From: Zymoseptoria tritici IPO323
Taxonomy: Eukaryota > Ascomycota > Dothideomycetes > Mycosphaerellales > Mycosphaerellaceae
NCBI RefSeq assembly: GCF_000219625.1
Contig: NC_018213.1
Location: 496,001 to 560,000, forward strand
DNA: 64,000 bases
Direction: 5' to 3'
Under the pieces are notes generated by a model. The model did not search any database. It had not been told where the DNA came from and worked only from the letters and a program-made list of their open reading frames with translations. Positions 10,255-22,500 of this stretch are shown one piece after another. Positions within the stretch are counted from its first letter, which is position 1. Every line of letters starts with the position of its first letter. Made by a program: the position numbers and the translations under genes.

Positions 10255-12930
10255 TACCTTGTACCTGGCGACGGACGATGCTTCATCGAGATGGCGAACG
10301 GGCGGACGATCGAAAGCTCGCAGCTGTGGTTCCTGGCCCGAGGCCTCTGTGTCGAAACGCAGGTGGCATTGGAAGGCGGTCGTGACTCCGGTGTGGTTTC
10401 GGTTGGGATCCAGATCCATTTACAGATGCAGTGCGTTACAATGCTTCATGCTGCGGCCCAACTGCACGAAGACATCCCAGTCTTCAATAATGCCTCACAT
10501 TGCTCACCTCATGGTGTAGCACGTGTGTGTCGTGTACTTGTAGCAGCAATCAATGTGAGACGATGCCCGTTACACAACTCACCGCTCATGAAGCCATAGC
10601 GACTCCACAGATTGCACGCCTTATACAAATCAGTGCTATAGTGTGTGTCACCCTCGTGGACCCACGGATCGTGGTACAACCGGAGGACCGAAGGACCGGG
10701 TCTGGGAGCGATGCAGGGAGTTTCAAGAAACGTCGGACGGTACGACTCGTGGTCCGTGGAGGGGAAGGCTGCATCACATGCTGCATATGCAATGCGAGGT
10801 GGTTGACTGGGACGCGGGAGGGGTAAGCGTACACCATGGCATTGCGGACCTGCGGTGAGTCGTAGAGCTTCGTTGTTGTTGTTGTTGATGATTTGTTCGA
10901 CCTTGTTCCCTGCGTGTGTTTGAGCACGACGAATCTCACGCGATCGTGATCTCTCAAGTGCCGGTGTTGACTGAACGAGATTGGATGTCTTCAACCTTCG
11001 CACGGAAGCTCGCGATGCTGAAGAAGACGGGAAGAAGGATCTTGATGACGGACACGGTGATGGAGATCGACGGACGGAGCGATAAGACGACGGAGCTTAA
11101 TCCACATCGCGTGGAGTTCGTGTCAAGGCTTTCGGAGTATCGTTTCTCCATTGTTTACCGGCGCGTCTTCCCTGGCGTGATCTGGTCCTTTTGCAGAGCC
11201 CTCGGCAAAGCTCCACCATCTCATTTCACATTTTGCACTCCCGACGACGGACCAGACTGCCCACAGGGAGGACCCTGACCCAACGGTCGGTGGCGAGGCG
11301 CGTCAAGCCACCAATGTTCAAGAGTGTGGGTTGCAGTCGGCCACGGCGAGCTGCTGTTGGCAGGATCAGATCATGCCAGCTTCCGGCCGTCGCGACGTGG
11401 AGACCAGACATTGTGCTCGGCGGCAACAGGTCTCGGTCTCAGCTCTCAAGCCACTCTGGTCAGCCCACTTGGTCCCTGGAAGACTCGGAAAGTCTAGACA
11501 GCCAAAGCGCGCGCTTGTGTCGGAGACGCCGATGGGAGTGATTGTGATGAGGAAGGCATTTGTTGTTGTGATGATCCTGATCATGTCCAATAGAACCAAT
11601 ATCATCCAAGAGTAATACGCGCCGGGCGGCCGCAATCGCGATGAAGCGTGGCAGAAGACGATGAGCATGACGTACGGGATGGTGCACGACATCGCGTATG
11701 CTGGCGGAATCGACGCTCAGCGGGGCGATCTGAGCAATCTGAGGTCACCTGCAGCATTATCCTTGGATCGCTGTTGTGGGAAATCCGGATAACGCGTGGG
11801 AGACCTGGCAAAGCTTAATTCTTCGCTCAAAGCCACCGACGAGTCTTTTACTGGCTCGTCCGTTTCTTCACTGTGGAACGAATGAGGAGCGGAGATGAAA
11901 GAGCGTTGATGCCGTTGACAGTGTGCATAGAGAATGCCGTGAAGAAAGCGTTGGCAAGACGTCAGGTTCATCGGTCTCTGCTGTAGAAGAGAAGCCTTCT
12001 TTGTGAACAAACCACAGTTCATGACCATCAGATTGATTGCAACGACAAGACAGCCACTGGGTATACGTACCTCGCAGCTGCGGTCCGAATTGCCGGAGTT
12101 TACACAAGACATGGTGATGTATTTTGAACACGCAGGAAGGAAGCGGAACTCCTGATAGCGTCGTCTCAAGAAGACATCCCTTTCGCCAATCACACCACGC
12201 AATAGTGCAGTCTTCCTTTTCTTCGGGGGTTGCTGTCGACAAGGCAGAGCACGGATTGCCCCATCTCAAGCGAGGAATCCCGGTGGATGTGCTACACATT
12301 GTTCCTTGCAGGAGCAGGGCTTTGTGGTCGAACTACAGTTGGCCAGGTGAGCAGCGTAGTGCTGGCATGTACGCCTCGGCGAGACACGGGTACCGTGGAT
12401 GCGTGGCCAGAAGAGCAGTGCGTTGATATCCTCTGATGAATGTATAATCCATTGATCTCTGCTCAAACCGGAATTGTTGGTGCCGAACAGAAAGACATCG
12501 ACGATTTCAAAGGTACTTCTAGGAAGATGCTAGTCGAAGAGTGTATCGAGATCTGTCAACCGGATCGTCCGCCTCACATTGCTGGCACTTTCATGTCTCA
12601 TGGCTGTTTCGCCAATGTCTCTCATCACTGTCCGCCGTTGTCGTCTGAGGGAGAAGAAAGTGAGCATTAAATGATCATATCGACGCGCCATACATTAGAG
12701 TATCGTAGCCATTTAGAACTAGCCGCCGCCGTGGTTCCAAGCAGAAAAAGAGCGATCCCGTTGTCTCATCATCGTCTGTGCTCACGGTTCCGGCGTGTGT
12801 GCTCTGTGCTCTTGCCGTTCCTGGCGCTGGTCTGGGTTCGCTTGTGCAAAGCTAACTGCGCGGGGCCGCACCTTCCCTTACCACAGCAACGCTCTCAGCT
12901 CAGCAACCGGGACTCTGCCTGTCTCTTAAG

Positions 12931-13489
12931 GTGACCGCCGTGACCTGCTCCCAGGACGACGACATCGACTCACTGGGAAAGGCCTTGCTCGCTGGCAACG
13001 TGGAAACTGACATCGACATCGACATCGACACCGACCTTCCGACAACGCTCGTCCTTCGTTCCTCCTCCCTTCGTCGACCACCTCTCCTCCCCAACCCGGA
13101 CGACGACTGCCTGCTGTTCGTTCGGTCCCGACGAGGTCGTCCATTCGCTCCATCCGCCAGCACCACCACCGCGGCGAACACATATCCATTCATTGGAAGA
13201 GCCGAGACGAGACGTTCATTCGTTTGTCGTACGCACGCACCGAGACCAAGGTCACCACCGAATCGATACCAACACCGAAACCACGACGATCACCACCTCT
13301 CCACATGCACGGTCATCTACGCTCCTTCCTCCAACGTCAGTCACTACGGCGGTCCACCTATCGATAGCGTTCGGCACTTCGACAGAGTCAGAAACAGCAT
13401 CATCCAACCTCAGACATCGATCCGCACAAGACATTGGAAGACAGTCAACAGGAATACCATAACCTACACCATATCACACACCACCCAGC
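12931..13489 (+). promoter_or_regulatory. Long leader/promoter region of the Cdc25 gene
   Basis: About 560 bases upstream of the Cdc25 ATG, rich in CGA/CCA words and with four GACATC hexamers at about 13009-13031. A non-ATG open frame runs through it and on into the first Cdc25 exon in another frame, as high-GC leaders often allow. It may be 5' UTR with upstream reading frames. Confidence 0.4.
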
Positions 13490-15448
13490 ATGGAATACTC
13501 ATCGCCGTTGGCGGCCATGCACCCGCAGCCATGCGCCATCTGGGCATCTCGAAAGGACGTGCCGGAATCAAGAGCCATGTATCCCAACTTCCAGACATAT
13601 GGTCCCACCACATTCGACTTCAAGACATTGAGCATGCAGCAAAAGCCGCGTCGACAAGACTACTTCTCGTTGAGACCCATCCGAGGCTCGTCGCCCACGT
13701 CCAGTCTCACGGCCGATCTAGACGCCAACTTCCACATCGATAAAAGGTAACTATCCGACCCGCATTCCTCGCTTGTGCCCCCCAAGGTCGAGACCCTTCT
13801 TGGGCATTACATTTGCTCACCATGATGTTCCAGCCCTCAAGCGCCCACTCCGCGTCGTTCATTGTTCACCCAAGATCTGTTCCGGCCGCGTGAACATGCA
13901 GGTGAGTTCTCGTCACGCAAGAACTCCTCTTGCACATTCCACATCGAGACTGACAACCGGCAAGTCCAAACCCCTCCCGTCGAGCTCGACACTGCCGGCA
14001 CTCCTCCCATCATGTCGTCCTCTCCTTATCACGGCGACGCCATGGACATCTCGCCACTTCCACACAAGGTGCCTCGCTTCGTTGCTCAGGTCACCCTGCC
14101 GTCACCCACACCCGAGACAACGCCCGACGATGGGGAAGACAGTCATGATTCCACCCCAGATCTGTTGACGCCCGAGGATCTCTTCGAGCCCACTGCGCAA
14201 GCTAACCAATCCACGCAACCACCGAGCTACTTGGCTCTTCCAGAGTAAGTCTTGTTCCCTTGATGCATCGCTCTCCTCCAACTAATGTGTCTCGGCAGAC
14301 GTCGGATACCAGCCAGGAGACCAACTCTGACCCGCACCAAAGGTCTCTCCACCAGCCACATTCCACAACGACCCAGCAGTACCGAAACCCAGCTACCGCC
14401 CTTTCGGTTCGGCAATGTCGCCACAAGCGGTCTCACGTGCTCGTCGACGCCCAGCCTGTTAGAGAGCTTCAGCGAATCGCCCGTAGATGACTTGCAGCAG
14501 CCATCCGGTATCGGCTCGATGCTCCCTCCTCCCCGTAGGACTTCCCTCAGCGTCGGGAATCGCAGTAATGGCTCTCCTTCTTCGGGACACGTTCGAAAGC
14601 CTTCGGCGGAGCGCCGAACGGCATTCATACGCCCTCAGAGGAAGCTGATTCGGAGGAGTTTGAGTATGTTTCAACATCCCGACGATGTGATGAAAGAGGA
14701 GCAAGACACTTTTGAGGCACTGCCATCTCCTCTCGACTCGGTCATGGACACTGAGCAGGATCAGCCATCGAAGTACAGACTACCGCATTTCATTCCTGAA
14801 GGTGAGCCAGAGGGTCTCCCTCGCATCACGCAAGAAACCATGGTCGAGGTGCTGGAGTCGAAGTTCAGCAGTCAATACGACCGCGTCCTTGTCATCGATT
14901 GTCGCTTCGAGTATGAGTACAGCGGCGGCCACATTGAGAACGCCGTGAACTTCAACGACAAGCAACAACTCGCACACGAACTCTTCAGCACCGGCGTTCC
15001 GGCGAACACTTGCCTCATCTTCCACTGCGAATATTCGGTCCACCGCGCGCCTCTCACCGCGAAGTTCATCCGCGGCCATGATCGAACGGTCAACATGGCC
15101 AACTACCCTCAACTCACCTACCCAGAGATGTACATTCTCGACGGTGGTTACAGCAAATTCTTCGCCGCACATCGATCAAAATGCTACCCACAAAGTTATG
15201 TTGAGATGAACGACCATCGTCACGAACAGGCTTGCGAGATCGGCATGGCCAAGGTCAAACAGAACCGCCAGAAGCTATTCCGTAACCAGACGTTCGCCTT
15301 CGGCCAGAGTTCGGACGACACAGAGGACTCGCCCACCGCCAACCCTCGTGCTCTTATGGTTGCTCGTAGCCTTAGCAGCTTCACCGTTGGCGCAAATATT
15401 TCCGAAGGTATCGGAGCATCATTTCAGCGGAGGATGGCGTCGTATTGA
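13490..15448 (+). CDS. cdc25: M-phase inducer phosphatase Cdc25 (nimT-like)
   Basis: Three exons: 13490-13746, 13834-14244, 14299-15448, giving 605 residues. Introns start GTAACT and GTAAGT, end CAG, and keep frame. The N-terminal half is the long disordered regulatory region, rich in Ser/Pro phosphosite-like motifs, with KVPRFVAQVTLPSPTPE and the LIRRSLSMFQHPDDVM motif seen before the catalytic domain in fungal Cdc25. The catalytic rhodanese-type domain (about residues 390-530) has VIDCRFEYEYSGGHI and the active-site loop HCEYSVHRAP, which satisfies CX5R with Cys near residue 466. It removes inhibitory phosphates from Cdc2/CDK1 and triggers mitosis. A GTGAGT inside exon 2 (13902) could act as an alternative donor, but reading through keeps the frame and looks correct. 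Confidence 0.93.
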
Positions 15449-16554
15449 TCGTGTTCGATGACATGGATCTCAGCGCCATCATGCATCCAACCACCCCATC
15501 GAGAACCGGACATACCACGACCGACTCGACGTCTCGTTTGCTTTCTATCTGCTGCATAGCGCTGCGATCTTACGGACCAACAGAACGGCCCTGACATCGA
15601 TACATCCACACCAACACAACTTAAAGCTTCACCTCTTGTCCTTGATCGACAACTTTGGACATCTGAACAAACCCAAACCTACTACCAACATCGGCATTGA
15701 ACGCGACCGTTCTGCCCAACAAAGAACACACCATACACTTGCTACTTTCCCTTTGCCGCGATTCAGCGAGCTATTTTGCCCTGGCATCGACAAATCCTCG
15801 ATCCACATCCTCGGGCCTTGTCACCAACGATTTGTTTTTTTATTGTACTACCACGAACGCTCTCTGCATTTTTGCTGCCCCTCTCTCTTCCTGGATTCCA
15901 ACGCGCGACTGGCTTGCTTGCTTGCTTCCGTTTTTCTTTTTTGCTTTTGTCAACGAAATGGTGGTGGAGGAGGATTGTGTGGTTGTACGTTTAAGCGAGC
16001 AAGCGCTGCTGAGCTTTGCGTGCACGGAGAAGATGGTGGGAAAGGAGAAGAGAGCGCCACGAGAGCGACTTTGATACATTGCGGATTGCGCGTCTAGAAT
16101 GATGGAGCTTGAGATCTCGGAGAAGATCATCCGTGGGTGTGCAGGAAGAAGGAAGATGGGAACTTGATCGATCGACTGATTGATTTGAAATGCTAGGATG
16201 AAACAACAACATGTGTCGCTGTATGAGTATCACAAGACGACGATGGAGTACTGTTGAGGGAGTGAAGAGGAAGATTGATTGTCTGATTGATTGGATTTTT
16301 CGATTAGCGATTGATACAAGCTGATATATGTTGGAAAGAAACTTTTCCATCATTGCTCTCCTTCTCCTATTTGTTGCTGTGTGCCTTTTGGGCGAATGCT
16401 TGAAAGCAGTTGCCCATCGTCTTTGATCTGTATCGTTGTCATATCTTCAAGCACTGCTCGTGTACGCATCGTGCGCAGCTATTTGCGCCCTGCACGGAGG
16501 AGCAGCGGAGGGAGGCAGCGACCACTCGTTCGTTTATGGACGTTGATCAACTGT

Positions 16555-16585
<31 letters not shown>

Positions 16586-16586
16586 C
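16555..16586. repeat. TA-dinucleotide microsatellite
   Basis: About 15 TA/AT units with one C interruption near 16561. Likely variable in length between strains. Confidence 0.9.
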
Positions 16587-17038
16587 TGGCCTTCGCTCGA
16601 GGAAGTCCCCGAGTCGTGAAGCATCCCTCGTGTCACGCACGTTTTCTCTCGTTGACCCGTCAAGACGTCAAGCCGTTATTAGTCGGTATGGCTGCTCGGG
16701 TCCGGTACGCTGCAACTGCTTGCATGTCGGTTGGTCGTTTGCAGCGGTAGGTATATCGTTGCTTCTTTGAGAGCATATACCGCATTTGGGCCTTGCTGTT
16801 CTTGAGTGATCATGGTGATCTTAGGTGGGCTTCGGGTTTGCCGACTTGAGATCGTGGAGATGTGGTAGACGAGTCAGGACGGCGGCGCGCATGGCCGAGG
16901 GAAGGGGAATTTGTGATCGCGGAATGAGGTACTGCAGAGGTGGTGCATGAACAACATGAGTCTGGCTGGACTCTCCAGGTTAGGTGTGTGACGAGTCAGA
17001 GTAGTAGTAAGTATTATTTGTACGAATGTGATTCTCTG

Positions 17039-17154
17039 CGCTTGCTACTATCATCCATCTTGAGCATGAGAGGTCCCGTCGCTGGAGTTGAAGTAGTGAT
17101 TTTTCTCTCGCTTGCTATATATCTTGAGCATGAGAGGTCCGCTGGAGTTGAAGT
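17039..17154. repeat. Imperfect tandem duplication, period about 64-70 bp
   Basis: CTTGAGCATGAGAGGTC followed by GCTGGAGTTGAAGT occurs at 17059-17094 and again at 17123-17154; the first copy has four extra bases in the middle. Both are preceded by CGCTTGCTA. Non-coding as far as I can see. Confidence 0.75.
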
Positions 17155-19343
17155 GGAGGGAGACATCGCCTGCTTTGGTCCGAGAGGCGTGATCCGAGAG
17201 GCATGATGGGGAGAGAGGGAAATAATGGTTCAATGGCGGACGGTTCCTGACAGGACTTTTTTTGCGGCTTGGGTGAAGGCGTGCAGTGCTCGAAGAGAGA
17301 GTAGTCGTGCTGCTTCGAACGGAAATCTCGGGTAAGTTTGTCCTGGGAGGAAGAGAGAAAAAAAGGGGAGCAGCGACAACGCATGAAAATTTGAAAAGGT
17401 GTTGAATGCCACTTACCCTGTTCTCAGCGTTCGTTCGTCAAGTCTTTGCAGTCGAGTGTATGCTGATGACGGAAGATCAACGTACAGCGGCCGGTCAGTC
17501 GACGTAGCCGGAGCCAAGTGCTGTACTCATGAGATGTACACTCGGACACCGTTACACGAGCGGTCGCTCTCACTTACTTCTGCGAAGGCGATCCGGCGTC
17601 TAATTGTCACGTCCGATGCAGATCGACACGGACACTCGGAGACCCGTCGGCGTGCACTCCGACAAAGAGACATCTTGTCAGACCCCCAACGCTGGACAAT
17701 GCGAGTGGTACTCTCCGGGTGATACCATCTTCTTGATCTTGACCGTGGTAGGGAGACGAGTCCTCTTGAGTGCCACCGGTACGCGACGGCGAGGTCTGTA
17801 CTACCTGCCCGAAGCGGCGATGTTTCGGTAGGCTGAGCGAGTATCACGTCGGGTCTTACAGTACTTGGTCTGTTGACAACGCCAAAGGGGGAGGCGGTTG
17901 CGTTCGCCGTGCTTCTAGGCCTTCGGTCGGACGTAAACGGCATTGGATTAGCCTTTGAATGTTTCTTGACCTCGAATTCGCGTGCAGGCATCGACAAGAC
18001 GTCGATGTCGTGCGTCATCCTGAAGATCCAAGCGGATCCTTCTTCTAGCTGATCTTGACGTTCGGACAGCTGGAGGTGTCGTCGCTTTACGTGAGACTCA
18101 GGCTCGATGTCTTTCTGGACCACTGGAGAAGTCATCGGTCTTCGGGACCTCTGCCGTGCATGTAGTCACAAAGCGACCGACAGACGACGCAATGCTCGAT
18201 CATTATCGCCTGCAGCTCCGGCGACACAGCCACAATTAAAGGCAGACAACGACGTGCATGACACGACACATTCCGAACAAGTACCGTCTGCAGTGCGCTG
18301 GCAATGCGCGCTCGGCAGTGGTAAATCAGGCAGGTGGGACAGATTTGCTGCTCGCTTGACGGTGAGATGGCTGCGCGCGTACAGCACAGCAGGAACGGGC
18401 TGTCGGAGTAGGAGCTTCCGCCGCATTGTGATCGGGGTGAGGATGCGAGCACTCTCGGTCGGCGGCTGGGTGTTGGATGGCTCGTATACTTGTAGCGATC
18501 GTATCCTGCTGCGAGTGCTCGAGCTCTCTTGCATGCGGCATTTCTTGCTGTAGGATGTTCCACCAAGGTGTTGTGCTTCATTGTGCATCACTGTGCTTCA
18601 GGCACACTGATAGAGCAGCTCCGGGGTCCGGCAGATGGAGATAGAGCTCCGCGATGGGTCGGAGATCCGGACCGCTGCAGGGCGAAGATCTTGATCTTGG
18701 TGGTGTAGTGGGTGTCAGGCCAGGTGCAAACAGGGAAGCAGCATTGGAGTCTCTGCAGTTGTCTTGGATGCTTTTGGATGGTGAGAGTGAGGGCAGAATG
18801 GCGTCAGACGTTGTCGATGATCACATGCAAGTCGATTCGAATGAGGCAAAAGCTCATCCCCCACCCGCCAGTCATGGATGTTCGGTTGAGCTTCCCGCGG
18901 ATCGGAACGAAGGCCGAAATGCCAAGGGTGAGGGCAGTCTTCACATGAAAGTATGCAAGGCACTCTCTTTCATCCTTATCTGTTGGATTCTGATTCCAAG
19001 TTCTGGTTGATGGAAGAGAGTGCGTTGTACTTGTTGCGTCGTCGTCCACTGGCAACGAGGTCGTCCTGGGTACATCGAGGCTATACGGATCGTGCTTCTC
19101 AAGAGAAAGCAGGACCGGGCCAGATCTCAGCCACAAGCACCGGCAGGTTGTTTGCACATGTCAAAGGAAACGCCTTGCAAGTCTTGGCTCATCACATGCG
19201 TGGCAGGAAAGTGGGTTGAGGATGTCCCAAGCGCGTGGATGGCTGCATTCGCCCATGCCCATGCGGTTTGCTTGCCGGCGAGCCCACTCTCTCCGCCAAA
19301 GGATACCCAATGCCGCATAATCTGCTCGAGCAAGATTGTGATG

Positions 19344-19464
19344 TGTTGAAAGTTATGAGCCATTAGATTGTAACTCTACCTGAGGGATCCTCGGTTCTAT
19401 ATATACATTGATGGGAACCAGTGTCGGTTATTAACCCTTGTAACAAATCGGCCCTATTACAACA
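19344..19464 (-). repeat. LTR (3' LTR of the copia element)
   Basis: 121 bp, TG...CA ends, contains CTATATATACAT. It differs from the other LTR at four positions, about 97% identity by eye. Three of the four differences are TpA against TpG or CpA, as CpA-to-TpA mutation would give. Confidence 0.95.
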
Positions 19465-19472
19465 CTCCCACT
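19465..19472 (-). other. Putative polypurine tract
   Basis: AGTGGGAG on the minus strand directly abuts the 3' LTR, the expected place for plus-strand priming. Confidence 0.55.
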
Positions 19473-19563
19473 TAACCGAATACCGGTTACTATAATATCC
19501 TGTTGCCCTCGTTAAAAACCCATTGGGAAAAGAGTGGTCAACCGCCTGTCCGAATAATTGACA

Positions 19564-22500
19564 TTAGTTAGACTCCTTGGTCCGCTTTCTCTTCAAGTCC
19601 TTCCTCACGCGTCCGCCCTCCAGTCCGGTAATTCCAAGTCCATTAATGTGCTTCTCAAAGGTGTATTAATCCAGTACTTTCGTGAAGATGTCGGCGGTGT
19701 TGTCGGTTCCTAGTATGTGAAGGAGAGTAACTGTCCCATCGTCAATCAATTAACGAATAAAGTGATACTAGATCCGGATGTGCTTGGTTGCTTCGTGTTT
19801 CACCGGGTTGTTGCCAATCGCGATGGCGCTCCTGTTGTCCACTCGAATAACCACGGTGTCCTGCTCCGTTCCGAAGTATTGGACCATTCGTCGCATCCAG
19901 ACTGCCTCCTTTCCAGCGTAATAGAGGGCAGTATATTCGGCTTCCGCAGTAGACAGGGCTACGGTGGTCTGCTTCTTGCATCTCTAGCTAAGTAAAGTTC
20001 CACCGAATTTGAAGACGTATCCACCAATTGACTTGCTGTCCGAGCGGTCTCCAGCCCATTCGGCGTCGCTTATTCCGGTAAGAGGCTCCAGGTTATTTCC
20101 ATCAAATTCCAGTCCGAGGTCCAGCGTTGCGGCCACATATTTAAGTATCCTTTTGATTTGATCCTGGTGGTCCTTTAATGGGTTTGAGCAAAACCGGCTG
20201 GCCTGGGAAACCGAGAATGCTAGGTCCGGTCGAGTTCCTAGCATTGCGTACATTAATGACCTAACTATTGATTGATACCTGAGTCTGTCTTCGGCGGTGG
20301 CGATGTGATCCGTGGGCGTAGGTTGCCATCGTGCCTTCGAGTTGTACAGAGTTAGTGCTAGGTTAGCATCTTTCAACCTAAACCTTTCGAGCATCGCCTT
20401 AAGATGCGCTGTTTGAGTTAGTCGAATTGTCCTCTTTCTACGGTCTCTTTCAATAGCGATTCCAAGGAAGAAGCTGCATTCGCCCATATCCTTCATTTGA
20501 AACGCTTTCGAAAGCGACTTCTTCGCCTCCTTGATTAATTCAAGATCAGGGCCTGAGATCAAGAGGTCGTCCACATATACGAGTATATATGTTCCGTCCT
20601 TTTGAAACACAGCTTGATCGTGAGGACACGGCTCGAAGCCAAGTGATTGAAGGGATTTGATTAGAGTTTAATACCAGATGCGCGGTGCCTGTTTCAATCC
20701 GTAGAGGGCTTTGCGCAGTTTGCAGACTTTGGTGCCGTCCTTTGAGCCAGGCAGTAGTTCGACCTATATGTCTTGGTCGATGTCGCCGTACAGGAAAGCA
20801 GTCTTAACGTCCATTTAATGGACGTGCCAGTCGTGTCTCGCTGCGTGTGCGAACATCATGCGATAGCTCATTAGTTTGACGACTGCCGCAAATGTCTCTA
20901 AGAAGTTAATGCCCTCGCGCTGTTCGAAGCCACGCACTACCCAGCGTGCCTTGAATCGAGTGATCTCGCCGTCCTTTCCTCGTTTGAGCGTAAACACCCA
21001 TTTTCCCGAGAGTGGAGCGTCCTTTGCAGTGGCGCCTTCGACTACATCCCATGTTCCGTTCTTATTAAGCGAGTCGATTTCCTCGCGAATTGCCGCGATC
21101 CATTGTTCTCTGTATTCCGAGTCCATGGCCTACTGATAGGTATTTGGGACCATTAGGTCTTTCTCCATCAATTAAACAGTGACCGCGGTGTCGACGTCTG
21201 GAGGCTAAAGGGGTCGATTTGGGTCCGGTGGTTGCGTGTCTTCCGTTTCTACTTTAAATTCCATAACCGGTTCACCGGCGAGGAACGCTGCATTAAAGAC
21301 TGATATTGAGTCACTTTAATGCGTGCAGTAGTAACTCACGGGTTGCATTCGGAGTGGTAGCAACTTCGGATTCGTAGGGACTTTAATTGGCGTAGGTCCA
21401 GTAACGTGGCTAATCGGTGGTAGATTCGGTCGAGTTGCGACCTATAGATTCGCGACTTGCGGTCTAACGTAAGGCATACGCTGTATGTGGTCCGGACTTC
21501 CTTGATTCCTGTTCTCCCACTCGGACTGTACAGCGGATGCTTCTTGTAAAGGTTGAAGCGCAGCGACGTCGTAGGCAGTCGTCTTGTTTGGCAGATTCAT
21601 CTCCGGTGCATCAATTGCGTCCAAATTGGCGCTAGACATCGGTAACGTATAGTTCAACGAACTATGGTCCAGTCGAACGTCTTCGTCAAACAGAACTTCC
21701 TTCGCACGCTCGATTTTGCCATTGATGGGATTCCACAGTCTGAACAGGTTTTCTCCTTCAAATCCTACTAGTACTCGGAGATGAGCTCGCGGATCGTATT
21801 TCTTCGGAAACAGCGCTTTTGGTACGAGTTTGTATGCGCGGCAACCGACTCGCCGCATCCACCTAATCTCTGGAACGTTCCTAGTAAGTGCCTTATGCGG
21901 TGACCTTTAATTGTGTAGCGCTCGCGTAGGGCTCCTGTTGTTAATGAAAATTGCTACTTTTAGCAGCTCTGGCCACAGTTCGTTTCGAAGGTGCCCGTCC
22001 TATTTTATGCACCGGATAATGTTCCAGAGGGTTTGATGTCTTCTTTCAACGACTCCGTTCTAATCAGGCTGGTACGCCGCTGTTATCTCCAGTTTCGCTC
22101 CGGCCAATCGACAGGCCTGCGTAATGACATCTACGAATTCTCCGCCTCCGTCTGTGTGAATGCATCGAATCTTCCCATCAAATTGAGTGCCCATGCGCGT
22201 CAGCCAGTCCTTGTAGCATCGGTAGACTTCGTCGGCCATCTTCGTTTTTATTATGTACGCCTATGAGTGCCTGGTGTAGTCGTCGACTAGTAGCAGGTAA
22301 TATCGTTCGCCGCATATCGAGGCAGGCAGTGGTCCGCCGAGGTCCATGTGAATCTTCGCAAACGGTTCTGTTTCTCGCACAGGCTCCGATATCTTGTGAG
22401 TTTGCTGGGCCTTGCCCAGATGGCACAATTCACATGAAAAGGATTGATTAATAAAGCTAATGTTCCTTCGCCTCAGCATCACTTTGACGGCCTCCGGGCT

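Larger units (their letters stand above)
7652..12930. other. 5.3-kb stretch without recognisable genes
   Basis: No open frame here exceeds about 165 codons, and none shows a domain or a convincing splice pattern. Base composition looks like the surroundings, so it is not an AT-rich island. It contains a diverged tandem repeat (about 9640-10220), an inverted repeat (10141-10254) and a short GTT run near 10870-10884. The left end probably holds the SET gene promoter. Old, unrecognisable repeats or non-coding RNA cannot be excluded. Confidence 0.45.
15449..19343. other. 3.9-kb stretch without recognisable genes
   Basis: The region from the Cdc25 stop to the retrotransposon. Open frames are short and overlapping, the longest about 200 codons (17527-18135, minus), with Arg/Ser-rich content and no domain. 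A TA microsatellite and an imperfect duplication lie inside. The first few hundred bases are likely Cdc25 3' UTR. The copia element is inserted at its right edge. Confidence 0.4.

Noticed and set aside
12931..13743. 270-codon open frame on the plus strand
   Set aside because: Starts with GTG, overlaps Cdc25 exon 1 in another frame and has low-complexity Asp/Ile and Arg/Pro runs.
17527..18135. 202-codon minus-strand open frame in the gene-poor region
   Set aside because: Arg/Ser-rich, no domain, no splice or start support; could be chance in GC-rich DNA.
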